Assembly (NCBI GenBank): GCA_949289005.1
Contig: CASEMQ010000001.1
Coordinates: forward strand, 1-64,000
Length of the DNA stretch: 64,000 bases
From: an uncultured Lentisphaeraceae bacterium
Lineage (GTDB): Bacteria > Verrucomicrobiota > Kiritimatiellia > RFP12 > DVOR01
Reading direction: 5' to 3'
Below the pieces are notes generated by a model, which worked only from the letters and a program-made list of their open reading frames with translations, was not told where the DNA came from and ran no database searches. Positions 1 to 9,332 of this stretch are shown one piece after another; the stretch's first letter is position 1; the number at the start of each line of letters is the position of its first letter. The position numbers and the translations under genes were made by a program.

Positions 1-1
1 C

Positions 2-1150
2 GAGCTGGCCTTCGTGCGGGCGCAGGAGGCCGCGGCGCGCGAACTGTTGGGCGAGGACCCGGCGCGCGCCTATCAGGCCGCGTTGGACCTGGGGGCGCTG
101 ACGGCGCGCCTGCACGCGCGGACGCTCGCGGCGCCGATGGGGGAGATCCGGGCCGTGTGGGACCATTCGGGGCGCGGCCTCTGGCCGGGCGACTGGGAGC
201 GGACGGCCACCCTGCTGGCGCGCGCGGGGGTGACGGATCTCTTCGTGAACGTGGCGGGCGGCGCCTTCGCGCTCTATCCCTCGCAGGTGTTGCCGCGCAA
301 GGGCGAGGCCGACGAGCTGGCGGCGGCCTTGGCGGCGGGGCGGCGGCACGGCCTGCGCGTCCACGCCTGGGTGCTGGCCTTCTCCTGCGAACGCGCGGCC
401 GCGCCGACGACGATCGAGGACTTCCGCAAGCGCGGCTGGCTCCTGCAAACGGCCTCCGGCGAGGCACAGCCCTGGCTGGACCCCACCCACCCCGCGGTGC
501 GCCGGCGCCTCGCCGAAAGCGTGGCGGAAATCGCGCGCCGCTATCGGCCCGACGGCATCCACCTGGACTTCATCCGCTTCCCCGGCCTGCCGCAGAGCCT
601 GGGCCCGGCCACGCGCAGACGCTTCGAGGCCGCGCGCGGCAAGGCCGCCGGCTGGCCCGCATGCGTGGCCGACGCCTCGGGCGCGCGCCGGGCGGACTTC
701 CTGCGGTGGCGGGCTGCCGAGGTCACGCGCGCCGTGCAGGACATCCGCGCCCGCCTCCGCGCCGACGCGCCCGACATCACCCTCTCGGCCGCCGTCTACG
801 GCAAATATCCCGCCTGCATCGACAGCGTGGGCCAAGACTGGCTCTCCTGGCTGCGCACCGACCTGCTCGACCTGGCCTGCCCCATGAACTACACCGAGGA
901 CCCCGCGCGCCTGGCCGATTGGCTGGGCACGCAGACGGCCGACCCCCGCCTGGCCGCGCGCATCGTCGCCGGCATCGGCGTCACCGCCGCGGAAAGCCGC
1001 CTCTCGCCGCGCCAAACCCTCGAGCAAATCGAGACCGTCCGCCGCGCCGGCTGCGCGGGCTTCGCGCTCTTCGACCTGGACGAGACGCTGCGCACGGACA
1101 TCCTCCCCCTCCTCAACGCCGCCTCCGGCACAAACGGAGCCACGCCATGA
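2..1150 (+). CDS. Glycoside-hydrolase-like protein (GHL10/DUF187 type), 5' end missing
   Basis: The reading frame is open through the left edge of the window, so the true start lies outside; the first possible start inside is a GTG at 14. The visible 380 or so residues look like a TIM-barrel of the glycosyl-hydrolase-like 10 family. The phrase GIHLDFIRFP in the middle and PMNYTED near the C-terminus are the signature strands of that family, which acts on or binds extracellular or cell-wall glycans. A preceding stretch of about 45 residues belongs to an unseen N-terminal part. The stop overlaps the next start by four bases (ATGA), so the two genes are co-translated. The substrate cannot be told from sequence. 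Confidence 0.75.
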   Translation, partial: ELAFVRAQEAAARELLGEDPARAYQAALDLGALTARLHARTLAAPMGEIRAVWDHSGRGLWPGDWERTATLLARAGVTDLFVNVAGGAFALYPSQVLPRKGEADELAAALAAGRRHGLRVHAWVLAFSCERAAAPTTIEDFRKRGWLLQTASGEAQPWLDPTHPAVRRRLAESVAEIARRYRPDGIHLDFIRFPGLPQSLGPATRRRFEAARGKAAGWPACVADASGARRADFLRWRAAEVTRAVQDIRARLRADAPDITLSAAVYGKYPACIDSVGQDWLSWLRTDLLDLACPMNYTEDPARLADWLGTQTADPRLAARIVAGIGVTAAESRLSPRQTLEQIETVRRAGCAGFALFDLDETLRTDILPLLNAASGTNGATP

Positions 1151-1590
1151 ACACCCCGTCCATCCACCCCGCCCTTCAAGCCGCCTTCCCCGTCGCCCAA
1201 GCCTGGATCGCCGCCAACGCACCGGCCGCCATCCCCACCATGACCGGCGCCTCCTGCCTCTGGGAGTTCGTCCACCCCGCGCTGGGGCACGCCTCGCTGG
1301 AAATCGCCCACGTCTCGGAGCCGCCCTTCCGCGGCGCCTGCCTCACGCTCAGCGTCGCGCTGGGCCTGCCGGAGCCCAAAACGGCCGAGGACTTCCGGTC
1401 GCTCCTCAACGTCGCCGCCTTCCTCCCGCCCGGCGTCTGCCTGTGCGACATCGGCACCTCGACGCGCCACACCGAGCCGGGCCTCCTCATCCGCCTCGAC
1501 CTCGCCACGCCCCCCACCGCCGCGACCATCGACGCCCTCGTCGCCCGCCTCGTCGAAGCCAAGCACTTCCTGGAAGACGACGAAGCCTGA
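1147..1590 (+). CDS. Small protein of unknown function, coupled to the gene upstream
   Basis: Encodes 147 residues beginning MNTPSIHPAL. I do not recognise the family. It has no signal peptide and no membrane segment; it is mildly acidic and looks like a compact alpha/beta fold (alternating hydrophobic strands, C-terminal helix ending in FLEDDEA). The start is fixed by the ATGA overlap with the stop of the hydrolase-like gene, so the two are probably one transcript. The size and pattern loosely recall small chaperone-like folds, but that is not evidence of function. Confidence 0.6.
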   Translation: MNTPSIHPALQAAFPVAQAWIAANAPAAIPTMTGASCLWEFVHPALGHASLEIAHVSEPPFRGACLTLSVALGLPEPKTAEDFRSLLNVAAFLPPGVCLCDIGTSTRHTEPGLLIRLDLATPPTAATIDALVARLVEAKHFLEDDEA

Positions 1591-1698
1591 CGCGCAGCCG
1601 CGCGGTGCGCACGGCAAGACGCAGCCGACCCGGCGCGGGACTTTTGGCCTTGCGCCGCTTTTGCCGTGACGTTAGACTGGTGGCGAAAGGTTTTGGAC

Positions 1699-3804
1699 AT
1701 GAAGCGTCTTTGTTTTTGCGTTTGTCTGGTTGCGGTGGCGGCGTGCTCGGCCGTGGCGGGGGGCGTGGCCGCCGCGCCCTCCGCCGAGGACTACGCGCGC
1801 TCCGCCAAGGTGCAGGAGCGCTGGAAACAGGTCTACGAAGGCCCCGTGCGCCCGAATTGGCTCGCCGACGGCCTGGGCTTTTGGTACGAAACGCAGACGC
1901 GCGCGGGCAAACGCTTCCGCCTGGTGCGCGCGGCCGACGGGCAACGCTGGGAGGCGACCTCCAAGGAGGCCTTGGCCGAGGCCGCCTTCCGCGACGCGCC
2001 CGCCCTGGCCCGGGCCCTCACCGAAAAACCCGAAAAGCGCCAAGACAAGCCGCGCCGCGACAACCTCCTCTCGCCCGATGGCACGCTCCGCATCACCGTG
2101 CGCGACGGCAACCTCTGGCTGGGGGAGACGCGCAAAGACGCCCCGCCCGCCACGCAGCTCACCTTCGACGGCGCCCCCGGCGCCCCCTACGAGTGGGAAT
2201 CCGCGCGCTGGTCGCCCGACGGGCGCCGCGTCGCGGTCAATCGCCTCCGCTTCGCCCAGGAGCCCACCATCACCCTGCGCACCTCCGCCCCCAACGACGC
2301 CATCTTCCCCACCGCCCGCACGGTGGCCTACGCCCGCGCGGGGGACGACGTGGCCGTGCGCCTGCCCGCGCTCATCGACATCCCCAACCGCCGCGCCATC
2401 CCCCTGGACAACACCGGCCTGGAAAAACAATGGTTCATGGCCGCGCCCCGTTGGCGCCCCGACTCCAAAGCCTTCACCCTCGAATGGACCGAGCGCGGCT
2501 TCGGCGCCGTCACGCTCTGGGAAATCGATGCCGACGGCGTGCGCCGCGCCCGCCTCGAGGAGCGCCCCGGCACCTTCGTCAACCACAAGACACGCCAACT
2601 GCGCCACCTCGCCGACGGCCTCTCCACCCTCTGGGTCACCGAACGCACCGGCTGGCGGCAGCTCTGGCGCTTCTACGCCGACGGCCGCGCCATCCCCCTC
2701 ACGCAGGGCGCCTTCGTCGTCCACGACATCCTCCGCGTGGACGAATCCGCCGGCAAGGTCTGGTTCACCGCCGCCGGCATCGACCCCGCCGAATGCCCCT
2801 ACCAGCGCCACCTCTGCGTGGCCGAGCTCGACGGCTCGGGCTGGCGCGACCTCACCCCCGGCGACGCCCACCACGACATCGCCCTCTCCCCCGACGGCGC
2901 CGTCTTCGTCGACAACGCCTCCCGCGCCGACCGCCCCGCCGTCTCCACCCTCCGCCGCGCCGCCGACGGCGCCATCGTCGCCGAACTCCAGCGCCAGGAC
3001 ATCGCCGACCTCCCCGCCTCCGGCTGGACCATGCCCATCGTCTTCAACGCCAAGGGCCGCGACGGCAAAACCGACATCTGGGGCGTCCTCCGCCTCCCCC
3101 CGCGCTTCGACCCCGGCAAACGCTATCCCGTCCTCGAGCAAATCTACGCCGGCCCCCACGGCAACCGCTTCCCCGCCGCCTTCCTCCCCGTCGACTACTT
3201 CTCCGACATCTTCACCGAACTCGGCTTCGTCGTCGTCCGCATCGACGGCATGGGCACCGCCGGCCGCTCCAAGGCCTTCCACGACGTCTGCTACAAAAAC
3301 CTCCGCGACGCCGGCTTCCCCGACCGCATCCTCTGGCTGAAAGCCGCCGCCGCACGCTACCCTTGGCTCGACATCGGCCGCATGGGCATCTTCGGTTGGT
3401 CCGCCGGCGGGCAAAACGCGCTCGCCGCCCTCCTCTGGCACAACGACTTCTACAAAGCCGCCATCGCCCTCTGCGGCTGCCACGACAACCGCCTCGACAA
3501 ACTCTGGTGGAACGAGCAATTCATGGGATGGCCCGTCGATGCCTCCTATGCCGAGAACTCCAACGTCGTCAACGCCCACCGCCTCAAAGGCGACCTCTTC
3601 CTCATCTGCGGCGAGGACGACGACAACGTCGACCCCGCCACCACCCTCCAAGTCGCCCACGCGCTCATCCGCGCCAACAAAAACTTCGAGCAGCTCTTCC
3701 TCCCCAACACCGGCCACAGCATCGCCGGCCCCTTCGTCGAACGCAAAATGAAAGACTTCTTCGTCCGCTCCCTCCTCCACGCCGCCCCGCCCCCCTGGGA
3801 CTGA
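1699..3804 (+). CDS. Exported S9-family (prolyl oligopeptidase/DPP IV type) serine peptidase
   Basis: A 701-residue protein. The ATG at 1699 is preferred over an earlier in-frame start because it has an AAAGG ribosome site eight bases upstream and opens a signal peptide; the VAVAAC stretch could be a lipobox. Residues of about 60-440 match the DPP IV N-terminal beta-propeller (several W-S-P-D-G-type blades). The C-terminal 250 residues are the alpha/beta-hydrolase domain with GWSAGG around the nucleophile (about Ser568), an acidic stretch GEDDDNVDP supplying the Asp, and GHS for the catalytic His (about His673). All triad residues are present, so it should be active on short peptides in the periplasm. 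It ends 15 bases from the convergent glycan operon. Confidence 0.9.
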   Translation: MKRLCFCVCLVAVAACSAVAGGVAAAPSAEDYARSAKVQERWKQVYEGPVRPNWLADGLGFWYETQTRAGKRFRLVRAADGQRWEATSKEALAEAAFRDAPALARALTEKPEKRQDKPRRDNLLSPDGTLRITVRDGNLWLGETRKDAPPATQLTFDGAPGAPYEWESARWSPDGRRVAVNRLRFAQEPTITLRTSAPNDAIFPTARTVAYARAGDDVAVRLPALIDIPNRRAIPLDNTGLEKQWFMAAPRWRPDSKAFTLEWTERGFGAVTLWEIDADGVRRARLEERPGTFVNHKTRQLRHLADGLSTLWVTERTGWRQLWRFYADGRAIPLTQGAFVVHDILRVDESAGKVWFTAAGIDPAECPYQRHLCVAELDGSGWRDLTPGDAHHDIALSPDGAVFVDNASRADRPAVSTLRRAADGAIVAELQRQDIADLPASGWTMPIVFNAKGRDGKTDIWGVLRLPPRFDPGKRYPVLEQIYAGPHGNRFPAAFLPVDYFSDIFTELGFVVVRIDGMGTAGRSKAFHDVCYKNLRDAGFPDRILWLKAAAARYPWLDIGRMGIFGWSAGGQNALAALLWHNDFYKAAIALCGCHDNRLDKLWWNEQFMGWPVDASYAENSNVVNAHRLKGDLFLICGEDDDNVDPATTLQVAHALIRANKNFEQLFLPNTGHSIAGPFVERKMKDFFVRSLLHAAPPPWD

Positions 3805-3819
3805 CCGCCCCACGACGCC

Positions 3820-4785
3820 TCAACCGCCCCGCCGCGCAAACGCATAGAAGACCAACGCCAGGAAGGTGATGGGGATGGCCAGCAGCGCCGAGGCCAAAAA
3901 AGCCAAGAAAGGCGCCACGCCCAACACGTTGTGCAGAAGCGCGACGAGCACGTTTTGGATGAGAAAGTTGGGGACATAGGCGATGACGTAGCGGCCATAA
4001 CCCGCAAGCGTTGGGCGGGCACGAAAGGTAAGCGCGGCATTGAGAAGGTACGAAAGCGCGTGACTAAGCGCATAGCCCGCCACGAAGGCCAGGTTCGCCT
4101 GGAGAAACAGCGCGAAAGCCCAAGAGAAGCCAACGCCGGTGGCCACGTTCATGCCGCCGCAAAAGAGGAACCGCAAGAAGCGCACGCTCAGGAAGTGTGC
4201 CGCCACGCGCCGCGCGCCACACGCCCCCTCCGACCAAGGGACCAGCGCCCCGCGACGCAGCAGGAACGGGCGGGCGGCCAGCGCGGCCAATGGCGCATCG
4301 GTGAGCGAGTCCGAGACGAAACGGTCTATCGGCGTATCGGCGAAGCGCTCGCGGAAACGGCGCGCCTTCTCCTCCTCCCGACAGTTGCGCCCAAAAATCC
4401 GCCCCGTGCGCGCGTCCGCCTCCGTGGCCAAGACCGTCGCCGAGGCGGGCAGCCACGGGCACGCCCGCACAAGGAAACCGGGCGAGGCGGAAATCACGCA
4501 ATCGTCGTCCCGGCGCAAGGGCGGATACCACGCGGCGGGGCCCTTGGCGCCCCCCGCCCAGAAGGCGCGGACCTCGGCCTCGACATCCGGCACGGCGCGC
4601 AGGAAGGCGAAGAAGCGCGACTTGAAGTTCGTCCGCCCGCATATCCCGGCCAGCCAGAGCCCGAAAAAGAACAATTGCCCCGGCAGGAACCGCCACGTGG
4701 CGGGATGGCAACGCAGACACCACCGCCAAAAGTCGAGCGAGACATCGCCGGGATAAAGCGTGCGGTCGAAATCGTAAACATTCAT
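3820..4785 (-). CDS. HAD-superfamily phosphatase fused to a GtrA-type membrane domain
   Basis: A 321-residue two-domain protein. Residues 1-185 are a HAD phosphatase: the nucleophile motif is DFDRTL at residues 5-10 (DxDxT form) and a late acidic motif reads SDSLTD. Residues of about 190-320 hold four hydrophobic segments of the GtrA family, which flips polyprenyl-linked sugars across the inner membrane. The start overlaps the stop of the UbiA-type gene (ATGA), so the two are translationally coupled. Inference: the HAD half dephosphorylates the polyprenyl-phospho-ribose 5-phosphate made by the UbiA enzyme, and the GtrA half flips the product. A general lipid-linked-sugar phosphatase is the alternative. 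Confidence 0.85.
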   Translation of the reverse strand: MNVYDFDRTLYPGDVSLDFWRWCLRCHPATWRFLPGQLFFFGLWLAGICGRTNFKSRFFAFLRAVPDVEAEVRAFWAGGAKGPAAWYPPLRRDDDCVISASPGFLVRACPWLPASATVLATEADARTGRIFGRNCREEEKARRFRERFADTPIDRFVSDSLTDAPLAALAARPFLLRRGALVPWSEGACGARRVAAHFLSVRFLRFLFCGGMNVATGVGFSWAFALFLQANLAFVAGYALSHALSYLLNAALTFRARPTLAGYGRYVIAYVPNFLIQNVLVALLHNVLGVAPFLAFLASALLAIPITFLALVFYAFARRGG

Positions 4786-5648
4786 GCGCCGAATCCCGGG
4801 AGATAAAGCAAGGCCAACAAGACCGCGCCATAAGCCGCGCACAGAACCAACGCGAAAGGATCGTGCAGCAACACCTCCACCGGGTCGCCATCGGCATCCG
4901 CGTCCGCCGCCAGGCCATAACGCATGAGGATGAGCAAGACCAAAGGCACCGTCCAAATCAGCCCCGCGCAGGGCTGGTTCGCCGCCCACAACGCATAGAA
5001 CGTCAGCGCCAATCCCATGCAGATGGCCATCTGTTGCTCCAGAAAGCCAACCTTGTAGAACCGCAACACCCGGCGCGTGCGCCCCCCGCCCAAGCGCCGC
5101 AACTCGTTGCGGCGCTTGCCCAACCCAAGATAAAACGCCCCCGCCAGAACCGTCAGATACAACCAGTGCGACACCGCCACGCCCGTCGCCGCCGCACCGA
5201 ACATCACACGGATGAGAAACCCGGAAGACAGCAACGCCACATCCAGCACCGGCCGGTTCTTCAATCCCAGGCTGTAAAGCGCGTTCACGCCCACATACGC
5301 GCCCAACCACGCCAAGGCCATCCCCGGCGCGCGCACGGCCAAAACCGACGCCCCCGCCGCCACGCACAGCCCCACCGCCAAAGCCAACGCAACGCCCCGC
5401 GACACCTCGCCCGAAGCCACCGGCCGAAACCGCTTCGTGGGATGCAAGCGGTCGCGCCGCGCGTCCATGCAATCATTGAGTGCGTAAACCGCCGAGGCCA
5501 CGCACGTGAACGCCACAAACGCCACCGCCGCCTCCCCCCACCGCGCAGGGTCGAAAAGCCGCCCATTGAAAAACAACGGGCACAGCACCAACACATTCTT
5601 CACGCAATGGTGTGGCCGCAACAGCCGGACAACCGCCTTGAGCCTCAT
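4782..5648 (-). CDS. UbiA-family polyprenyl-phosphate phosphoribosyltransferase-like enzyme
   Basis: A 288-residue polytopic inner-membrane enzyme. The start at 5648 has a strong GAGGAGG site about eight bases upstream; an in-frame start at 5702 lacks one. The first aspartate-rich motif reads NDCMDARRDRLHP followed by TKRFRPVASG, the pattern of decaprenyl-phosphate phosphoribosyltransferase within the UbiA superfamily. The later stretch LDVALLSSGFLIR and GLGKRRNEL also match that subgroup. Its expected reaction is transfer of 5-phosphoribose from PRPP onto a polyprenyl phosphate, giving a furanose donor for glycan assembly. Coupling to the HAD-GtrA gene supports this. Confidence 0.88.
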   Translation of the reverse strand: MRLKAVVRLLRPHHCVKNVLVLCPLFFNGRLFDPARWGEAAVAFVAFTCVASAVYALNDCMDARRDRLHPTKRFRPVASGEVSRGVALALAVGLCVAAGASVLAVRAPGMALAWLGAYVGVNALYSLGLKNRPVLDVALLSSGFLIRVMFGAAATGVAVSHWLYLTVLAGAFYLGLGKRRNELRRLGGGRTRRVLRFYKVGFLEQQMAICMGLALTFYALWAANQPCAGLIWTVPLVLLILMRYGLAADADADGDPVEVLLHDPFALVLCAAYGAVLLALLYLPGFGA

Positions 5649-5658
5649 CGCAACCTCC

Positions 5659-7359
5659 TCACCTCGGCCACATCCCGGAAAGATACGCCACCATCGAGAC
5701 AAACGCCCGCACCGTCATCCACCCCGTCACGCACGCAAAGCCAAGAAAAACCCACGGCGTCGCCCGCCCCAAGCGCAACCGCCCGAGCGCCCACGCCACC
5801 CCGCCCGCGAGCGGCGCGAGGAACGCCCACGCGAAATGCGTGACGTAGAGGCTCTGCTCATTCTGCGCCGTCCCCATCCCCCACACGCCCAACACGAGAA
5901 ACGAAAAGCCGACCCAGCAGAGACACAACCGCATAAAAGGCTTCCACCACTGCACCAGGCAACACGCCACCGTCAACGCCAACACCGCCGCACCGGTCGC
6001 CACCATCGCACCCGAAGGCGGCGCGGCCACCCACCACGCCTCCCCATCGTCCATCACCCGCCCGAACGCCTCCGGCGGCCGCACCGTCATCCCCACGAAC
6101 GCCAACCAATGCCAAACACGCTCCCCAACCGTCAGCGCCGCCCCGGAGAAACGGTCATTGTATTCCCCGGCCACCCGGAAAACGTCCAGCGCCGCGTTCA
6201 ACTTCCCAAAGACCGCCAACGCCGCGCCAAAACACGCCCCCAGCGCGACCAAATGAACAAACCACCGCCTCGCCCCAAGCCGCACGCGCGTCAGCGCCGA
6301 CAAAGCCACGGCCAGCCCGCTCGTCGCCAAACTCCCCACCGCGCAAACAAACGCCACGGCCTGCAACACCCCCCGCCGCCGAAACGTCGGCCCAAGCACA
6401 CCCAACGCCACCATCAGCCACATGAAGCCAAACGCATACGAATCCGCCCCCAACACCACAATCGAAAGCCCGAACGAAGCCCCCACCCACGCGATAAACC
6501 CCGCACGCGCCACCGCCGACCCCAACCCCGCCAGCCGCCCCAACGCCAACAGCCCCACCCCCGCCGCCAACGCCTGCGCACACGTCACCGCCACATACGG
6601 CGCCCACGGCACAATCCCCGAAATCGCGTACCCCACAAACAACGCCGCCCCCACCCACGGCCCGGCCGCCACCGCAAACAACGCATGGCCTATGTGCGTC
6701 CGCACCTCGGACAAACAAAGAAAAGATGTTCCGGAAGTAAGTCGAGACGGTATATCAATATCCATATTCAAGATTATGTCCAGGTCGTGAAATGCCGGCC
6801 AAATCGCGGGGATTACCTTCCATGCAAACAAGAACGACCCTATTCCGGATATCGCCAAAGCCGTGAATACCTCCACGCGCGAAAATGCGTGTAGACAGCC
6901 CCGAAAAGATCTGCCCGCCCAACCGAAGAAAAAAGCCAACAGGCAAAACAAAACAGGCAATGAAAGAAGCGTTGCGGTTATCAAGGTTAGCGGGAGGCAG
7001 GCCTTCACCCCTCCTGGCGCCATCTCGAACAATCGTTGCACCATGCCACCATTTCCCGAGCAAAACACCAGTTTCCCCAATGTTCCTTCGACTGTTCCGG
7101 CCGCCGTTAGCAATGCGACAAACTGGAGTCGCTTCGGTTGTTCACGCGCCTTTCGCCAAATGGGAGGAAGCGCCACCGCGAGTGGGAAGGCGGCAAGGAT
7201 TGCCACGCTCACCGCAACGATAAGCGTCACGGAAAACCCCACGCCCGGGATTCCGGCAACCAAGTAGGCTCCCCAGCAAACGGGGAACCATAGATTCTGC
7301 CACGAGGGACGAATCCGCCCGATTTGTTTCCCGAAAGCGCTATCCCAAAAAGTAAGCAT
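5659..7359 (-). CDS. Large polytopic membrane protein of the glycan operon
   Basis: A 566-residue protein with about twelve to fourteen hydrophobic segments and a long soluble loop around residues 180-215 (FHDLDIILNMDIDIPSRL). Overall shape resembles GT-C glycosyltransferases or O-antigen-unit membrane proteins, but I see no decisive catalytic motif, so the function is left open. It lies 12 bases after the GT8 gene and 11 bases before the UbiA-type gene, hence is in the same transcript. Weak ribosome site. Base composition in its N-terminal third (about 6700-7350) is less GC-rich than its neighbours. Confidence 0.8.
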   Translation of the reverse strand: MLTFWDSAFGKQIGRIRPSWQNLWFPVCWGAYLVAGIPGVGFSVTLIVAVSVAILAAFPLAVALPPIWRKAREQPKRLQFVALLTAAGTVEGTLGKLVFCSGNGGMVQRLFEMAPGGVKACLPLTLITATLLSLPVLFCLLAFFFGWAGRSFRGCLHAFSRVEVFTALAISGIGSFLFAWKVIPAIWPAFHDLDIILNMDIDIPSRLTSGTSFLCLSEVRTHIGHALFAVAAGPWVGAALFVGYAISGIVPWAPYVAVTCAQALAAGVGLLALGRLAGLGSAVARAGFIAWVGASFGLSIVVLGADSYAFGFMWLMVALGVLGPTFRRRGVLQAVAFVCAVGSLATSGLAVALSALTRVRLGARRWFVHLVALGACFGAALAVFGKLNAALDVFRVAGEYNDRFSGAALTVGERVWHWLAFVGMTVRPPEAFGRVMDDGEAWWVAAPPSGAMVATGAAVLALTVACCLVQWWKPFMRLCLCWVGFSFLVLGVWGMGTAQNEQSLYVTHFAWAFLAPLAGGVAWALGRLRLGRATPWVFLGFACVTGWMTVRAFVSMVAYLSGMWPR

Positions 7360-7371
7360 GGCGCGATCCGC

Positions 7372-8387
7372 TCATTCTTCTGTTTTCGCATTCGCCATTC
7401 GCCACAGGCTATCTGCCAAAAGCCATCGATTGTTGCGTGTGGCGAAGCGGGCGCGGAGATTGGGGAAACGGCGGCGGATGGGTGGCAGGAGGGCAAGGAT
7501 CGGCGCGAGACAGGCTACACACCGGCAGAGGAGACGCCCGGCCAACCATTTGCCGCACGAAATCCTCGTGCTTTCACGGCGGGGAATGCCGAGCAACGCC
7601 GCGCAACACCGCACCCAGACGCATGCGGCATCGGAATAACCGACATACCATCGAAAACGCAACGCCCATGGCAGCTCCCCGGCATAGTGGATGCACCCAG
7701 GGCGCTCCAAGGCAAGCGCCGCGCCGCTGAAGACGCCCCACGCATCGGGAAGCACGCCCACGTGCCCAGCACACAGGACGTTGAGTGCGTCTTGGTCGGG
7801 GAAGGGCGCGTCGGGATGCGTACGCAGGAGGCCATCAACGCCTCGGGGAAAAAGTTAAGGCTCCGCCGGGCGATGGCTTGCACGCGCATCCACTCCAGAT
7901 TGAGCAACAGAAAGCCTGCGCACACATAATGCGACCAATCTTGCACAAGACCATGCCGTGCGAACCATTCCGGTTGCATCGTCAGACTCGTTGTGTGCCC
8001 TTGCATGGCGCACGTGCCATCGAAAATCGCTTCCAGCTTGAAGGGATCGTCGGTAAAAAGCGTGTCGCCATCGGCATAGACACACCATGCGACGTCCGGC
8101 AGCAAATCCGGCAGGCAGAGCCGCGCATAAGTCGCCAAGCTGCCGTGCCATTCCGCGAACGAACGGAAAAGGGCGAGGTCAATCGTATGGCGGACAACAC
8201 GCGTTCGCCCTTCGCCGTAAAGGCTGTTGCCGAACGTTTCCCACTTGTCATCGGGAATGCCACAATCAAGAACGTGAATGACCAAATCCTGCGGACGGCT
8301 GGCTTGGGCGATGGCACTGCTTGCCGCGACCCGGAGCGGGAAGAGGTAATTTGCGTCGGCGGCGTAGACAAGGTGAAGGTTGTTCAT
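7372..8387 (-). pseudogene. Family 8 glycosyltransferase, frame broken once
   Basis: Opens as a normal GT8 protein: MNNLHLVYAADANYLFPLRV (nucleotide-sugar site) and YADGDTLF (the DxD metal site) near residue 100. After about residue 178 the original frame gives a low-complexity tail ending at 7515. The -1 related frame continues sensibly (HPDAPFPDQDALNVLCAGH, typical of the GT8 core) to a stop at 7372. Adding one base in the run at 7845-7853 (four G then five A on the plus strand) joins the two into about 338 residues. Either a true disruption or a homopolymer miscall. Gaps to both neighbours are 7 and 12 bases, so it belongs to the glycan operon. Confidence 0.75.
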
Positions 8388-8394
8388 GGTTCTG

Positions 8395-9330
8395 TCACTC
8401 CGGTTTGGCCATCAAGCCAAGATTGACAAGTGCACGATGACAAGCAACGAAAACTTTGGCGGCGCCATCCGGGAACCACCGATAGCCTAGATGTGACAAA
8501 CCGACATACCACCATCCATGGCCATTCCCAACAAATGTCGCAAAGCGAACGTGCAAGAAGTGCGCGCGGTGTTTTTCACGTAACCATCCCCAATAGGCAC
8601 CTAACAAAATCTCAAACAGATAGCCAGGTTCCCGCGCGTGCGTATGCGACGCATCCGGTGCGCTTTCCCATTCTTGGACAAACTGTTGTGCGATTGGGAA
8701 AAGCGTGGCACACATTTCGGCGAACATTTTTGCGCGAACCACAAACGTTTCATAGCAGTAGATTTTGCTTGGTGAATGAAAGGCTTTCTCCAAATACACC
8801 CCGAAATCCGGCGCTCGCGACAAGGCGATGTCGATCATGCGTTGAATCCACTCCGCGGACGCTCGATGGGCATCCACCAGCGTCTGCGCGACCCCTCCCG
8901 CATTGAGAAATGGCTCCCGCAGGGGCAAAATGCCATCGACGGAGGAAACCTCCAGGCAACGTGCGGCATCACGTGCACGCACAGGCAAACGGTGCAGGCG
9001 GTTTATCAACGATGGTTTGAGATGGCAACCGCGCAAACGACTTCGGAAAGAACCTTCGCGTTCTTGCTCCGGTGAAAACAGCAAAAAGCGGCGGTAATGA
9101 CAAAGGCCGATGTAGTCGGCGCCTCGTCGTGCCTCGGGGTGTTGCCAAAGCCACCAGAGGGCGGTGGCTTCGTTGAGGTGGGGGTTGAGGTCAGCGATGT
9201 TGGCGCCGTCACAGTCGTGCAGAATGCCAGGTTGGCGATTGGCGCCCACGCCGATGGTGGCCAAGTCAAGCGGGTTGCGCAAACCGTCCGGGCGATGGTC
9301 GACGCAGAAGATGCGCACAATCGGCGGCAT
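8395..9330 (-). CDS. DUF4422 family putative glycosyltransferase
   Basis: A 311-residue cytoplasmic protein. The start at 9330 (MPPIVRIFCVDHRPDG) has an AAGGAAA site and lies two bases from the upstream stop. The signature YIGLCHYRRFL followed by conserved aromatic stretches near the C-terminus (NGHGWWYVGLSHLGYRWF) identify the DUF4422 family, which is found in capsule and O-antigen clusters and is generally regarded as a glycosyltransferase. It is followed after seven bases by the GT8 gene. No membrane segments. The acceptor and donor are unknown. Confidence 0.88.
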   Translation of the reverse strand: MPPIVRIFCVDHRPDGLRNPLDLATIGVGANRQPGILHDCDGANIADLNPHLNEATALWWLWQHPEARRGADYIGLCHYRRFLLFSPEQEREGSFRSRLRGCHLKPSLINRLHRLPVRARDAARCLEVSSVDGILPLREPFLNAGGVAQTLVDAHRASAEWIQRMIDIALSRAPDFGVYLEKAFHSPSKIYCYETFVVRAKMFAEMCATLFPIAQQFVQEWESAPDASHTHAREPGYLFEILLGAYWGWLREKHRAHFLHVRFATFVGNGHGWWYVGLSHLGYRWFPDGAAKVFVACHRALVNLGLMAKPE

Positions 9331-9332
9331 AA

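Noticed and set aside
1591-1698. Possible terminator between the unknown small gene and the S9 peptidase
   Set aside because: GC-rich sequence can fold in several ways but no stem is followed by a convincing T-run.
4786-5472. N-terminal extension of the HAD-GtrA protein
   Set aside because: It overlaps the UbiA-type gene in another frame and is low complexity; the ATGA overlap at 4782-4785 fixes the real start.
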